A stretch of DNA of 64,000 bases from Prunus persica. Lineage: Eukaryota; Streptophyta; Magnoliopsida; Rosales; Rosaceae. The stretch is from positions 11,434,558 through 11,498,557 of the forward strand of contig NC_034010.1 in the NCBI RefSeq assembly GCF_000346465.2, given 5' to 3'. Under the pieces are notes generated by a model. The model saw only the letters and a list, made by a program, of their open reading frames with translations, did not search any database and was not told where the DNA came from. Of the stretch, positions 10,854 to 29,237 are shown in pieces. Numbering within the stretch: the stretch's first letter is position 1; each line of letters opens with the position of its first letter. The position numbers and the translations under genes are program-made.

Positions 10854-13800
10854 ATGTCAATACCCAATTCAGACTTGTCTCATAATGGAAATATAAGGCA
10901 TGTTGATGCCTTATGTAGTGTGGCAGAAATTGAAGAAATTGATTTTTCAAAGTTGTTAGACCGACCAAGCTTTCTGAATATGGAGAGAAAAAGATCATTT
11001 GATGAGAGGTCACTCAGTGAACTATCTGTTGCGTTGTCCCCGCGTCACTCATCAAGAAATGCTGATTACTCTTCCAGATTTTTTGACCATCCTGAATATG
11101 TATTTTCGCCTAGTAGAACGTCATTCATTGGCACCCCTAGGTCACTGACTGGCTTTGAGCCACATCCAATGGTTGCTGAAGCCTGGGAAACTTTGAGGCG
11201 TTCGTTGGTGTTTTTCCGTGGTCAGCCAGTTGGGACAATTGCTGCAACAGATACCTCTGAAGAAAAACTTAACTATGATCAGGTAGAGACCTCCTCTCCT
11301 TATTCTTCGTATTAAATGTACATATTCTTGGAACGTTGATTCTGCAATAATAGAGAGAACCAAAGACTTCATTGTTTGTATATCTCCATTTGTTTATGTT
11401 TTCAATCTTTTGGTTAGTATCACCCTACAAATACACACACACACGTGAGGAACATTTATGATGTTTTTGCATTGAAGACATGAGTTATTGTGACACATCC
11501 ATTTAGTAACAAATTTGAAATGCATTGTGTTATCCTTCTTGTCAGTCCCTGAGTCGTCTTGGGGAGCCTCATTTTCAGTTTTTGATGACCACCATGTTTA
11601 TATGTATACATGTCTTAGGACTTTTGATACATGCATACAAACAGGCTTAGGCACATTGTCTGCCTGGGGGCAGGGGGGGTGGAATACCCAAGTTTCCAAG
11701 CTTTATAATTAACTTGCTGATTTAATGTTCCAATAATATATTTCAAACTGTGGGATATGATCTGCCTTGGATATTCTTTATGCAGGACATATTTTTTTAT
11801 ATGTTGAACAAACTTTATTAGTTTCAACTTTCAACTTATCCAGTTCTCCATTTGTGCTTTTCTTTAACTCTGATTTACCAGGCAGAGTTTCTGTTCCATA
11901 AAGTTGGCGATCACAAATTTTATTCTTATTTTTTCTTCTTATGCATCTGTGAAGGTGTTTGTCAGAGACTTTGTCCCTAGTGGATTGGCTTTTTTGATGA
12001 ATGGTGAACCTGAAATAGTTAAAAATTTTATCTTGAAGACTCTGCGTCTTCAGTCATGGGAGAAAAAGATTGATAGGTTCCATCTTGGAGAAGGAGTAAT
12101 GCCAGCTAGTTTCAAGGTACTCCATGATCCAGTCAGGAACAGTGAGACTTTAATAGCAGATTTTGGCGAGAGTGCGATAGGAAGAGTTGCTCCTGTTGAT
12201 TCTGGATTTTGGTGGATCATATTGCTTCGAGCATACACAAAATCCACTGGAGACTCTTCATTGGCGGAACTTCCTGAATGCCAGAAGGGTATGCGGCTTA
12301 TTCTAAGTTTATGTCTATCGGAAGGGTTCGACACATTTCCAACCCTTCTTTGTGCTGATGGATGCTGCATGATTGATCGTAGAATGGTAAGATTTTCATA
12401 ATTATGTTGAGTCCTGTTTTTCTATCATCTGGTATGAATCAGGCCATTATGCCTAATATCATGAGTTCACCACAGTCAAAGCCCTTAAAATATTAGCATA
12501 TGCATAAGTTGTTAGTTTTGCAGCTAGTAACTTAGTCTACAACATTCAGAAACTCAAATCATCCTTCTGTGAGTAACTCTAATATTGAATTTCGTGTCAA
12601 CCTGGTCAGCCTTCTCGTTTGTTTAATTGTCTAGGAGGATGGAACTTGGATCTAACATATTTGAATTTGAGTCGATATTTTCTTGTCTGCCAAAACAAAT
12701 GAATCTCCCAGTTAGTGCCTTCTTCCTCATGATCTGAGTGCAGCATTCGAAATTATATTGTAAATCAGGTTTGTTGTAAAGGCTTATGAGCTAAGTCACT
12801 CACTTGCGATGTTATCTCTGCCTGAAGGATTGTTTTAGGTTCTTATGACCCTGGCAGAGGTAAATTCATGCAACTAAACCCATCGTGATGTTTTGGTGCA
12901 CAGACTTATAAGAACTTTTAATCTCCCCATCAAATTTTCGGCTTGTCATCAATTAAATTGCAAAAAACAAAAACAAAAGCAAAAGAAAGTTAATTTAGAT
13001 TACATTTTCTTGTAATATGAAGCACTGTGGGCACTCTCTTGTTAGAGCATTCATTGATCTTCATCAGTCATCACTACTAGCTGCTTTCAATTTTGTGTTT
13101 TAAGATAAATATGCTGCTTTTTTAGATTTTGGTTTTGTGTTGCCTATCTTTTCAATTCCTTAGGCTCACTTCTGTATTGGTTGTGTTTTCAGGGTGTCTA
13201 TGGGTACCCCATCGAAATTCAGGCTCTTTTCTTCATGGCTTTAAGATGTGCTTTGCTGTTGCTTAAGCAAGATGATGAGGGGAAGGAGTTTGTAGAGCGC
13301 ATAGTAAAACGCCTTCATGCCTTGAGCTATCACATGAGAAGTTACTTTTGGCTAGACTTTAAGCAGTTAAATGACATATATCGATATAAAACTGAAGAGT
13401 ACTCACATACAGCGGTCAACAAGTTCAATGTGATACCAGATTCTCTTCCAGACTGGGTCTTTGATTTTATGCCAACTCGTGGTGGTTACTTTGTTGGGAA
13501 TATCAGTCCCGCCAGAATGGATTTCCGTTGGTTTTGCTTGGGTAATTGTATGGCGATTCTTTCATCCTTGGCAACCCCTGAACAATCCATGGCAATAATG
13601 GATCTCATAGAATCACGGTGGGAAGAATTGGCAGGAGAAATGCCACTAAAGGTTTGTTATCCAGCTATAGAAAGTCATGAATGGCGGATTGTAACAGGCT
13701 GCGACCCGAAAAATACAAGATGGAGCTACCACAACGGAGGGTCTTGGCCAGGTATGCTTGCACTCTATAGCCTCCTCTGTACAAAATTTTACCGTAACTA

Positions 13801-14749
13801 CTGATGGTATTATGGAAATTGCACAATAGATCAGTAGAAAAAGATTGGAAAAAGAGAACTTCTCCCCTGCTCCTCATCCTTCTCCCATGTCGCCTCCTTC
13901 ACCCCTCCTTTGGCCCATTCTGCTGGACCAATTCTGCAGTTTACATGAAAGCATATTGAATCTTTACTCAACCAACTCTTATTCTTCAGTAATTTGTAGA
14001 TTTCACCCTCTTTTGTCCACATTTCTCTATCCATGGTGCAAATTTCTTTTTCCCTATAATTCAGCGTTTGAAATTTTTCAAGACAGCATCAACACTATCT
14101 TGGCATGGACTGAATGTCTGCAAATAATTGCAGACGAGATGAGAGAATATAGGGGTTTTCTAGGACAGAGCAACAGATGCAACTTGCAAGTAGAGTAGGA
14201 TGTTTCATAACTATTTTACTCCATAAATTTTTGGAGAAGTTGTCATTTTTGTCACTAGAAAGGTTTGGTCATGAGTTATTAGCAGTGAATTGAGATAAAA
14301 ACTGTAGTATTTTTACTTTGCCTAAAGCTTGAGTACTCTACATATACCTGTGTATACATCTCACCGTGATAATTAAATGATGTGGTGATGTTGTTGTTAG
14401 GGTGTTCCTTTATTTTTCCTGCCATTTACATGTTGTCATTGTGGTTGATACAGTGCTGTTATGGCTTCTCACTGCTGCATGCATCAAGACTGGGCGGCCC
14501 CAGATTGCTAGACGTGCCATTGAACTTGCTGAGAGCAGGTTGCTGAAAGACAATTGGCCTGAATACTATGATGGGAAACTTGGTCGTTACGTTGGGAAGC
14601 AGGCCCGAAAATTCCAGACCTGGTCAGTTGCGGGGTACTTGGTAGCAAAGATGATGTTGGAAGATCCGTCTCATTTGGGTATGATAGCGCTCGAGGAAGA
14701 CAGACAGATGAAGCCGGTAATGAAGAGATCAAATTCGTGGACTTGCTAA
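10854..14749 (+). CDS. CINV: Alkaline/neutral invertase, cytosolic (alpha) type, glycoside hydrolase family 100
   Basis: It hydrolyses sucrose to glucose and fructose at neutral pH in the cytosol. Coding exons are 10854..11282, 11955..12386, 13193..13751 and 14454..14749 (stop), all with GT-AG borders, giving 571 residues, a normal length for the cytosolic group. The open frame reaches 18 bases further upstream but has no earlier ATG; the ATG at 10854 gives a start like known relatives. The N-terminus is hydrophilic with no transit peptide and holds the motif RKRSFDERS (about residues 45-53), typical of the alpha group. The catalytic core is uninterrupted: [35 protein letters not shown], the EIQALFF segment and [18 protein letters not shown]. 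The C-terminus ends KRSNSWTC, like the KRSxSW tail of Arabidopsis CINV1, where the serine is a reported phosphorylation and 14-3-3 site. No damage is visible. It converges on the kinase gene downstream. Confidence 0.95.
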
Positions 14750-15370
14750 ATTCAATTGGTCAACCTATGACCTACTAGCCTGGTTTTGTGTTGGAGTTGT
14801 TACTGTTCATGAGAAGTCTTTTGAGCACAAGTCAGCGCCAAAATGCCTTCATTCAAAACTGCTGGGAAAGTAGGAATTATCTGGATGCTACATCATGGAT
14901 GAATTTAACACTCGGTCTCATCGGATAAAACCAAGTTGGACTGGATTATTGTCCAAATTAGTTTCCCAGGGTTTCTCTGAGTTCTCAGATCATGTTTCCT
15001 GAATGGGTTAAACCAATATACGTTCCTGATAAAATGTTGTACATGTAGAATTCTTCTTTCCTTTTCTTATTGGACATGCAGAATTCTTCTTGAAATATGA
15101 TTCTAGACAAAACAAAACAAGAAATAGAATTTCCAAATTCCAACTTGTGTTGGATACTGAAATTTTTTTGACTTACAGTTTTATAATTATTTACTATATT
15201 ACGTATATACACGTACGCAATGGTCTCTGCTAACCAACGAAACATAAAAGTTGTTTCTAAAATGAAGGGGAAAAAAAAAACGGTGCCTTGTCATCCAAGA
15301 GTATTTGGATTCGGATTAGCACCTCTTGGTTCTTTAAAAACTTCGATGCTTATTTTAATATTTGAAGTTA
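14750..15370 (+). other. Invertase 3' UTR and downstream flank
   Basis: No coding potential is evident. The 3' UTR probably runs a few hundred bases past the stop codon, but I could not fix a poly(A) site. The stretch ends at the target duplication of the MITE (15362..15370). Confidence 0.4.
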
Positions 15371-15660
15371 GAGTAATGCTACATTTATCACATTTTTATC
15401 CCACATTTCTATACCATATGATGTGGCATATTCATATTATATGTCACATCAATTAAATTCATGAAGTGTATTTTAATTTAGACAATTAGAAAATCAAATA
15501 CTGGAATAAATCATAAAAGAAAAGAAAATATTAAATAATTTTAATTGATGTGGCTGTCCACCTCATCAGCCAAATAAGATGATATAAGGATGTGGTAAGA
15601 GTAGCCAAATAAGATGATATAAGGATGTGGTATACAAATGTGGTAAGAGTAGCATTATTC
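15371..15660. mobile_element. 290-bp MITE, Mutator-type (9-bp target duplication)
   Basis: The ends are inverted repeats: GAGTAATGCTAC at 15371 and gtagcattattc ending at 15660, with similarity extending about 45 bp inward (stretches like cacatttctataccat). The element is flanked by an exact 9-bp duplication ttgaagtta at 15362..15370 and 15661..15669, the size made by MULE-type transposases. It contains a small internal duplication (gccaaataagatgatata twice near 15568 and 15603). It has no coding capacity and sits between the 3' ends of two converging genes. Confidence 0.88.
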
Positions 15661-16284
15661 TTGAAGTTATTATACGCATCATATGGGCTTTGTGGTAGTC
15701 GTTTGATATCAAGCATAAATGCATCAGATTTAGGAAAATGATTTTTAATAAACAATAACAGTTTTTTTTTAAAGGTTCGTTGTTGAACTCAGAGAAAAAT
15801 GACATCAATTCAATACTTCCTAAACAGAAGTTCCTTTCCTGAAAAGTGATTTTAAAACCCTGTTTTTGTTTTCTTTTTCTGGCCTTGGTTCAAAAACTTG
15901 TCTACAATGTTGTTTTATTGGTTTGCAATTTCGAGAACAAAAGATTGTACGAATGAAACCAAACTTGCCTGCATGCCATCAGAATTGTGCCTTTTAAACC
16001 ATCCAAGGTATGCATATATTCATTATGGATTATAAGAAAAAAGTTTTACATATGACAATAAAAAATTTCTCACCACTGTATACAAAATAGAAAGGGCTCG
16101 ACTTAAAACTGCAAAATCCCTTCAGGGTGGAAGTCTCAACAAATTCAGCGAGGATGACCAGAAATGTCTGGCTGCAACTTGGATGAGCAGTTAAGCACCT
16201 TTCTATACAATCTTAATACCTCAAAACAATGAAGAATGAAGCAGGGAAACCCTTTTGCTATCTATGAAACTAAATTGTAACTGC

Positions 16285-22991
<6,707 letters not shown>

Positions 22992-23705
22992 TTAGACCTA
23001 CACTTAATTCCTTCCTTAACACTTCCTCAGCAGCAATATCTAACTCTACTGAATGTCTTAACAAAATACATAAGATCCAATCTCCAATCTCCAAATTTGA
23101 GAAGTCAAATCCCTCTAGATTGACTTTATAGATGTAAAATAAAAAGCATGGATTTATACCCCCCAACAAGTGATGTACAATTGCTACCACCAAATCCACA
23201 TACAGAAATCACTATTACCAACTTTCTGATATGGCATCTATGACAGATGAATTCCCTTCGATACAAGAAACAGGAAAAATAAATCAAAAGTGCAACCACA
23301 CAAAAATGATGAAACTTGAGACAAGACAACCAAATAAAGAGAACCCAGAGAGGGTCACCTTGCTTGATCAGCGACTGAATCAGCAATTTGTACAACAAAG
23401 AACACACCTTTGAATCTGTGGATCACAAACTAAAGTCACTGAACATATAAGACCACAAAACCAAGAAAAGGTCTACAGAAACAGGACAAAAGAAAAATAC
23501 TAAAATCAATACACAAATCAACAAAAAGCTATCAAATTTGAACAATTCAACACGAAACTAGAAAACCCAATTGAGCCGAAAGAAAGAGCAACTGAGTAGA
23601 ATAAAGGGTAGAAATGAATGACGGGTAAATAGGTGAGAAAGAAAAGACTCAACCTTTCGGTTTACCAGGGTGCCTGCCTAGTAGAATACGCAGGAGCAGA
23701 GAGAG
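22992..23705 (-). other. Kinase 5' leader region (5' UTR, possibly with an intron)
   Basis: This lies between the inferred transcription start and the kinase ATG at 22991. It contains short open frames only and no transposon signature. I could not decide whether a leader intron is present. Confidence 0.4.
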
Positions 23706-23734
23706 AGGAAGAGAATAAAGGCTGTCTGGCTGTC

Positions 23735-23742
23735 TTTATATA
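23735..23742 (-). promoter_or_regulatory. Putative TATA box of the kinase gene
   Basis: On - this reads tatataaag within agtatataaagac. It is followed about 30 bp later by GA/CT-rich leader-like sequence (gagagagaggaagag on + at about 23700), which is common at plant start sites. No better TATA lies between it and the ATG. Confidence 0.5.
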
Positions 23743-24523
23743 CTTCCACTGGCGGTATTATTATATTTAGACAGGTTTCTGTGTGAGTGCAAGGAAAGAC
23801 CATCAAGTAAACGCGTTGGGTCCAAATACTCAAAATCCCGGATTTCTTGGGTTAGTTGATTTGCTTGTGTTCATGCGTGATTTTTCGAGTTTTGGCTAGG
23901 TTTAGGTCCCACTTTACTCAGCCTTATATATACTGTTAAAATGAAGAGACTTTGTTCTCTCTTTCTTCTTTTTAAAGTCAAAATAAAATTCCAATTACTA
24001 CGCCCTGTCTAGAGGATCTTCTTCGTAATTGTTTTTTTTTTTTAAATACCGGTTATAATTTAAATAAAAACTAAAAAAAAAAATTAATCAATACAAGAGA
24101 ATGTAAAGTGAATGGAGTGGTGAAGGTATGGAACATGAGTTCTAGTTCAATAACTTAATTAGATTTTTTTTTTCCCTCAAATATAGACTTCAAATTTGTT
24201 CATTAATTTTTCTCATAAATTATATTAATTTTAAACCTCTTTTATAAATGACCTTAGCATGATTGAGCATCATTTGAGTGTTCTTTTCCTTTTAATATTT
24301 ATTTACATTGTTGTTGAAAACTAGAAATAATATCTGACCTTCACTTATGTAGTTATGACCATCATTAGTAAAAGCTTTCGTAAAGGGAAAAAAGAGAGTC
24401 TTGCACTCTTTAGATGTCAGTTTAATGGTAGGTGAGCTTGATCAGTCTACTATCTGTTACCTGGCGAGGTCCAAGCTCCTTATTACCCTGGCAGATGAAG
24501 CATCCTTTAACAACCACGCAAAG
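23743..24523. other. Kinase upstream region, no gene recognised
   Basis: AT-rich intergenic DNA with homopolymer runs and no open frame of interest. It ends at the TAA target site of a MITE. Confidence 0.5.
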
Positions 24524-24526
24524 TAA

Positions 24527-24932
24527 GAGCATCTACAATCACGCTCCTTACTTTTTAGTTAAAATTTAGCTAAAAATACACAAAAGTTATTATATGAGCT
24601 CTCTCTATAAAATTTGAACTCCAATTATACTCCCTAGTTGAGCAAGTCATAAATACTATAGTTATTTTTTAATTCAATTTGCTTGGTTTATCTATATTAA
24701 AATAAATAAATAAATAAATAGTTAGCATTAATTAAAATTTTAAACTATACATAAAATAAAACAACATTAAATTATAGGGAGCCACTATGAGTCATTTATC
24801 TATCCTCAGATTTAGAAGCTCCTAAAGATCTCTCTATTTTAAGAGGTGAATAGGGAGTATGGTTGGAGTTGTATTTTTCCAATTCCTCTTTAAAATTTGT
24901 GAAGTGGTTTAAAAAATCCATTGTGGATGCTC
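24527..24932. mobile_element. 406-bp MITE, PIF/Harbinger-type (TAA target site), copy 1
   Basis: The ends are GAGCATCTACAATC at 24527 and ccattgtggatgctc ending at 24932 (inverted, imperfect), flanked by TAA at 24524..24526 and 24933..24935. The three-base TWA duplication points to PIF/Harbinger. There is no coding capacity. A second copy at 43155..47819 shares long internal stretches (ttttagttaaaatttagcta, ttaaattatagggagccact), confirming a family. Confidence 0.88.
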
Positions 24933-25439
24933 TAATATCTCACATTGCTCCCACTCGTTCCTTGGGATCAAATCAAGAAAACTATAATGTCAGTGACATT
25001 GGAGAATTAGGCAAGAGTCAATTGTGAAAAGATTTTGAAAAAATAAAATTCATTCTTGATAGGCCTACAACGTGTTGAACTCAACAACGTAAAAATTATG
25101 GACGAATGCCAATCTTTTATTAGTAAACAAACTACTCCCACAACTAAGATAAACGCGTCTTCACATTTCCTAGTAGTCATGGAGAAGTGTCAATTCATCA
25201 CGTTTCAATAACTTGATATTCTCAGTATTTAGCATGCAAACACACTTCAATCAATTGCCTAGTCATTGCAATGTCTACCTTCATCGGTCTGCAAAGCAAA
25301 ACGTTAAATTCATGTTGACTATGAATAACTCTCGACGGACCTTTATTTATGATAAAATAATAAAATACAAAGTATGTTCGAGGATTAACAACTGAGGTCC
25401 TTCATTGGTGACCTAGAGTGCGTGTGACGTTGGTGATGT

Positions 25440-25560
25440 GGATGATGTGCTGAATCTGGACTTCGTCAAATGATTGTGATCGAGGAAGGAGGTTGGGGGT
25501 TCGATACCCGATGGCTTTGTCTTTTTCTAATATTTCCAGCGTTGTTTCGTCATAAAAAAA
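25440..25560 (+). mobile_element. Possible SINE-like element (pol III B-box and A-rich tail)
   Basis: gttgggggttcgataccc at about 25492 fits the tRNA-type B box (GGTTCGANNCC), and the segment ends in a run of A (cataaaaaaaaaaa) about 60 bp later. A convincing A box and flanking duplications were not found, and the distance to the best A-box-like word is long. Treat as a weak candidate. Confidence 0.35.
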
Positions 25561-26069
25561 AAAATTCAAACTTTTACATCACGACTCCTTGGTCTAATAA
25601 CCCTAGATCCGCCATACTGGCCATGTCATTTCTATTCGAGGTGTTTTTCTCCATATGATAGATTCGGCCCAACAAGTACTCCCCTCCTCTTGTTTTCCAT
25701 TCAACGATCAGAACTTTACATCATCCTTCAAGAATTAACCCTGATAAAATTGAAAGGTGCTTGGTCATCTATGGTGGAAAAAGGAGTTCTTTAAATAAAA
25801 CTAAAATGAAAATATGAATAATCAAATGGCTACCGTCTGGTAATAAAAGTTTTTTTTAAAGGAAAATGACATGAAATTAAATTCAATAAAACCCTGATCC
25901 GTGGGAGATGGATCGGTTTGAAAATTGCACGTCAAGTCCTTGTATGCCAGTGACCCTCTTCTATTTTATAACTTTTTCCATGCTCATCTGTCCCATTCCC
26001 TCGCCACCACTGTTTCTTTTTTTTATTTTATTGATTAAAAAAACATTATAAACCTAAACAATTATATTA

Positions 26070-26108
<39 letters not shown>

Positions 26109-26349
26109 AAGAATTAAGAATGATAAATCAAAATATCAGAAAATATCTTGGTTAATGCAAACATTAAGAATTGAAATTATTAATTAAATGAGAATAATAT
26201 GGTAAATTCATACTTTTTCATATTAAAAAAATTAAAATTAAAAGAAAAATTAGATAATTGATCCTATTTTATGGAACACAGTTACCCATTATCTTTTTTA
26301 ATTTTTTAAAAAAAAAGCCTCTCACAATCGTGGAAGAGCATGAGGAGAG
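25561..26349. other. Intergenic AT-rich stretch with a (TA)n run
   Basis: No coding signal. An (AT)n microsatellite occupies about 26072..26103. A 40-bp phrase near 25794 (gaaaatatgaataatcaaat) recurs in similar form near 27058. Confidence 0.5.
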
Positions 26350-26535
26350 TAGGGATGACAATGGGTCGAATCGGGGGTGGGTATGGCATTTCCATCCCCA
26401 TCCCCATCCCCATCCCCATCTCCGTTAAGCTTTTTTCCTCCATTGCCCCCTTTATACCCACAATATTCATATCCGGGATTCCCCATCCCCACCTTCGTTG
26501 GGAAATGGATTCCCAGACCCGCCCCATTATGGAGG
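26350..26535. mobile_element. Remnant of a hAT-like MITE with a G-quadruplex-prone tract
   Basis: The left end tagggatgacaatgggtcg resembles common plant hAT termini, and the right side cccgccccatta looks like its worn mirror. Between them at about 26391..26422 is a run of CCCCAT hexamers; the - strand has five GGGG blocks two bases apart, enough to fold as a G-quadruplex. The short ORFs across it are low-complexity artefacts. Confidence 0.4.
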
Positions 26536-26580
26536 AAAAAACCAATTTATAATTACTTTGTTGAAGAAAAAAAAACAAGT

Positions 26581-26687
26581 AGTAAGGCAAGTACATGTTA
26601 AGTTATATCCAGATGATTAAGAATCAAGCTAATAAACTGAATATAACTTAATCATCTGGATATAACTTAACATGTACTTGCCTTACT
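26581..26687. repeat. Perfect inverted repeat, 41-bp arms, 25-bp spacer
   Basis: 26581..26621 (agtaaggcaagtacatgtta...) is the exact reverse complement of 26647..26687 (...taacatgtacttgccttact). No target duplication or terminal motif of a known MITE is visible. Confidence 0.95.
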
Positions 26688-26839
26688 CCAAATCTTAAAA
26701 TTTAAACCTTAACACATAAAACAATATTGTTTTATATTTGTTAGTCAAATAAATAATAGTACATTATGGTTTCCCCCTCAACAAATCGATCATTTTCCTT
26801 CTTGTTTCAACGTTGATTTTTAAATCCATACCCCCAAAT

Positions 26840-27060
26840 ATGTTGGCTAGTCCTTATTTAGTTAGGATTTTGGTTCCTTACTATATTAAGATTTTGGTTT
26901 ACCCATTTGTCTAGTTATAGTTGAGATTTATTTTTTATTGTAATTTAGATTTATTTTTTATTATAATTTAGATTTATTTCCTATTTTATTTAGGGTTGTA
27001 CTTCCTTATAAATACCTCCATATTGAAGAAGAATACATAACTGAATAAAATTGAAACGAA
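26840..27060 (+). mobile_element. Probable solo or partial LTR fragment
   Basis: The segment has thrice-repeated tttagatttatttt phrases, then agggttgtacttccttataaatacctcc, a layout typical of plant LTR promoters (TATA box TATAAATA followed by a short leader). No partner LTR was found nearby, and its ends are not resolved. The neighbouring Tat element begins at 27267. Confidence 0.45.
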
Positions 27061-27266
27061 AATGTGAATAATCAAATAGCTAAAAAGTGTATAATTTAGC
27101 TCATGATTTTCGTGGGCAATCTTGGAAAGACAACCTGAAAACTAAACAGTTTCAATCATTGGCCTAGATTCATGAGGTGAGAAAATCCATAGCTGAGTTA
27201 CATATATGAATCAACTCTAATTCTATATGAACTCTAAATCTGTTTTGTTAACCCCCTCGGTATTTG

Positions 27267-27710
27267 TGTTTGTGAGGTAAAATGCCTTTAGGCCGAGCTA
27301 GGCTACACCACGATGTTATTGGTTGAGCTGGGCTAGACCATGGTGTTAGTGGTCAAGCTGGCTTGTGCGGACTTGGGGGCCCATTTGAGCTCAACCTCGG
27401 TGCACATGAGTTTGATTTACGTGGTGTTCACTCAAAGGACTTCTAATCCCAAAAAAGTTGGGATGTTTCAAGATCACCAAGACGCCAATCTAAATGGAGT
27501 CCTAGTCCGAGGAGGATTAGGTTATTCTGGAGTCCTAGTTCGAGGAGAGCTGGTTTGCTATAGAGTCCTACTCCGAGAAGGATTAGGTCATCTAGGATGA
27601 TATAAAAGGCTAAGGCCATCCTCCGTAAAAGGTATGCAAGTCTAAGCCTAGAACCTATTGTGCAACTTTACTCTCAAACACTCGACTGACTTAAGTATCG
27701 GAGGGTCCTT
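27267..27710 (+). repeat. 5' LTR of element A, 3' part deleted
   Basis: It matches 40510..40988 with a few indels and has TATA box tataaaag at 27601..27608. Homology stops at about 27710, where ggtcctttgg runs straight into the primer-binding region. The last roughly 150 bp of the LTR (present at 40990..41144) are missing; a ttgg microhomology lies at the break. Confidence 0.85.
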
Positions 27711-27784
27711 TGGCGCGTTTGTGGGAATCGACATATTGTTGATTTCCATCTAAGTTTTTAAACAACAACCACTTGCTTGAAACC

Positions 27785-29235
27785 ATGAGTCAAGAGTCCA
27801 GCCACAACGAACCCATCACCCTTGCTGTGACTATCAAGGGGAGGAAGAAATCCAATCGCCTAACTAACATCGAGACCTACCTGAAGGAGATGAGGAAAGA
27901 CATTAATGAACTCCGTGACCATAATAAGGAGGTCGGATGGGGAGCTGAGAAGACCTATACAGGAAGGCAGCGAAGGCTAGAAGAGTGGAGTCAAGAACAT
28001 GGAGATAGTCAACAAGGCGGACCTCAACGCTGAGGCAAACTTCAACGTGAAGGATAGAACGATGAAGAGGGTGAGAGCCATCCCCGATCTCCTAATGGAA
28101 CGGACTGTGGGAAGCTGCAAACTTTCGAGCCTAGCCTTCGCGGCTCATTCTCTGGTTTCTCTCACATGCCAACTGAAAGCTAGAGGGAATACCTTGACCT
28201 AAGAGATTTGCTTGAGGCAAAGAAAGCTCAGTACGTTCGACCTCATAATCGTGATCGTGAAGTCAATCATGGTCGTGATCATGAGGTCGATCGTGATCGG
28301 GAAGTGGATCAGTCTAAAGTTCGCCCTAATAGGGACAAGCAAGCTGGAGAAAGTAGAATTTTGGAGGCCATGAAGCGGATGCAAGATGAGATGGATCGGA
28401 AGCTGGAACTCCGCCTAACAGCCCTCGAGCGTGAGCGAGGTCCAGGACCTATCGACCTGGTCACGACATCTGATGCCCTACCATTTACTAGGGACATCCT
28501 TGAATTCAAGCTCCCAAAAGATTTCAAACAGCCCAGGATGCGACTCTATGATGGGACCACTGACCCAGTGGACTTCTTGAACAACTTCGGTTACTAGATG
28601 AATGTGAAGGATGCTGGATATGCCATGAAATGTTGGGCTTTTCCTCTGCTCTTAGAAGGATCAGCTAAGGATTGGTTCAAGTCCTTGAAGCCAGATTCCA
28701 TCAGCTCATTTGACTTGCTCAAACAGAGTTTCGAGAACCAATTTCTATCTGCCTCAAAGAAGAGATACCCACCTAACTACCTCCTTAGCATCAGGCAGGG
28801 CCTTAAGGAGAAGTTGCGAGACTACATCAACCGTTTCAATCGAGAAGTAATTAGCATCTAGTTGCTCTAAAGATACAGCTTATACTACCCTTCTAGCTAG
28901 GTTCCGAAGAGGACCTTTCCTGTTCAATGTCAACAAGTTTCCACCTAAGAGTTATGAGGACCTGGTGTCTGAGGCGTATCGTCATGCCATAGCCGAGGAG
29001 ATGACATATGATGCACCAGAAGGAAAGGACCTGTCGCAGCCTGGTGTGGGAGATAAACAAAGAGAAGATCAGAATGATGTACGCGAGAAGCCAGACTACA
29101 AGAAAGGAAGATTTGAGAATTCTAGACGAGGTGGGAAAGACCGAGATCAGCCACAAAATCTATTTCGACCACGGTTCAACAACTATACCCCATCGAACAC
29201 TAATCGAGAGAAGGTCTTCTTCCACATCTAAACTG
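27785..29235 (+). pseudogene. gag of element A (broken)
   Basis: The frame opens at the ATG at 27785 and is split among several frames by indels and stops (for example a TAG at 28595..28597). The core retrotransposon-gag domain is recognisable at about 28560..28860: AMKCWAFPLLLEGSAKDWFK, LLKQSFENQFL and KEKLRDYINRFNRE. It would form the particle coat. Upstream is a charged region with RDRE repeats. The nucleic-acid-binding cysteine/histidine segment (CRYHRKNGHTTNQCYEL) lies downstream at about 29295 in the next open frame. Confidence 0.85.
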
Positions 29236-29237
29236 AG

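Noticed and set aside
12050..12370. 106-codon - strand frame
   Set aside because: Antisense shadow of invertase exon 2.
13845..14198. 117-codon + frame between invertase exons 3 and 4
   Set aside because: It lies in the last intron; the conserved protein joins exon 3 to exon 4 in phase without it.
26306..26601. Frames with (GM)n or (SP)n repeats on both strands
   Set aside because: They are translations of the CCCCAT hexamer run and have no independent coding signal.
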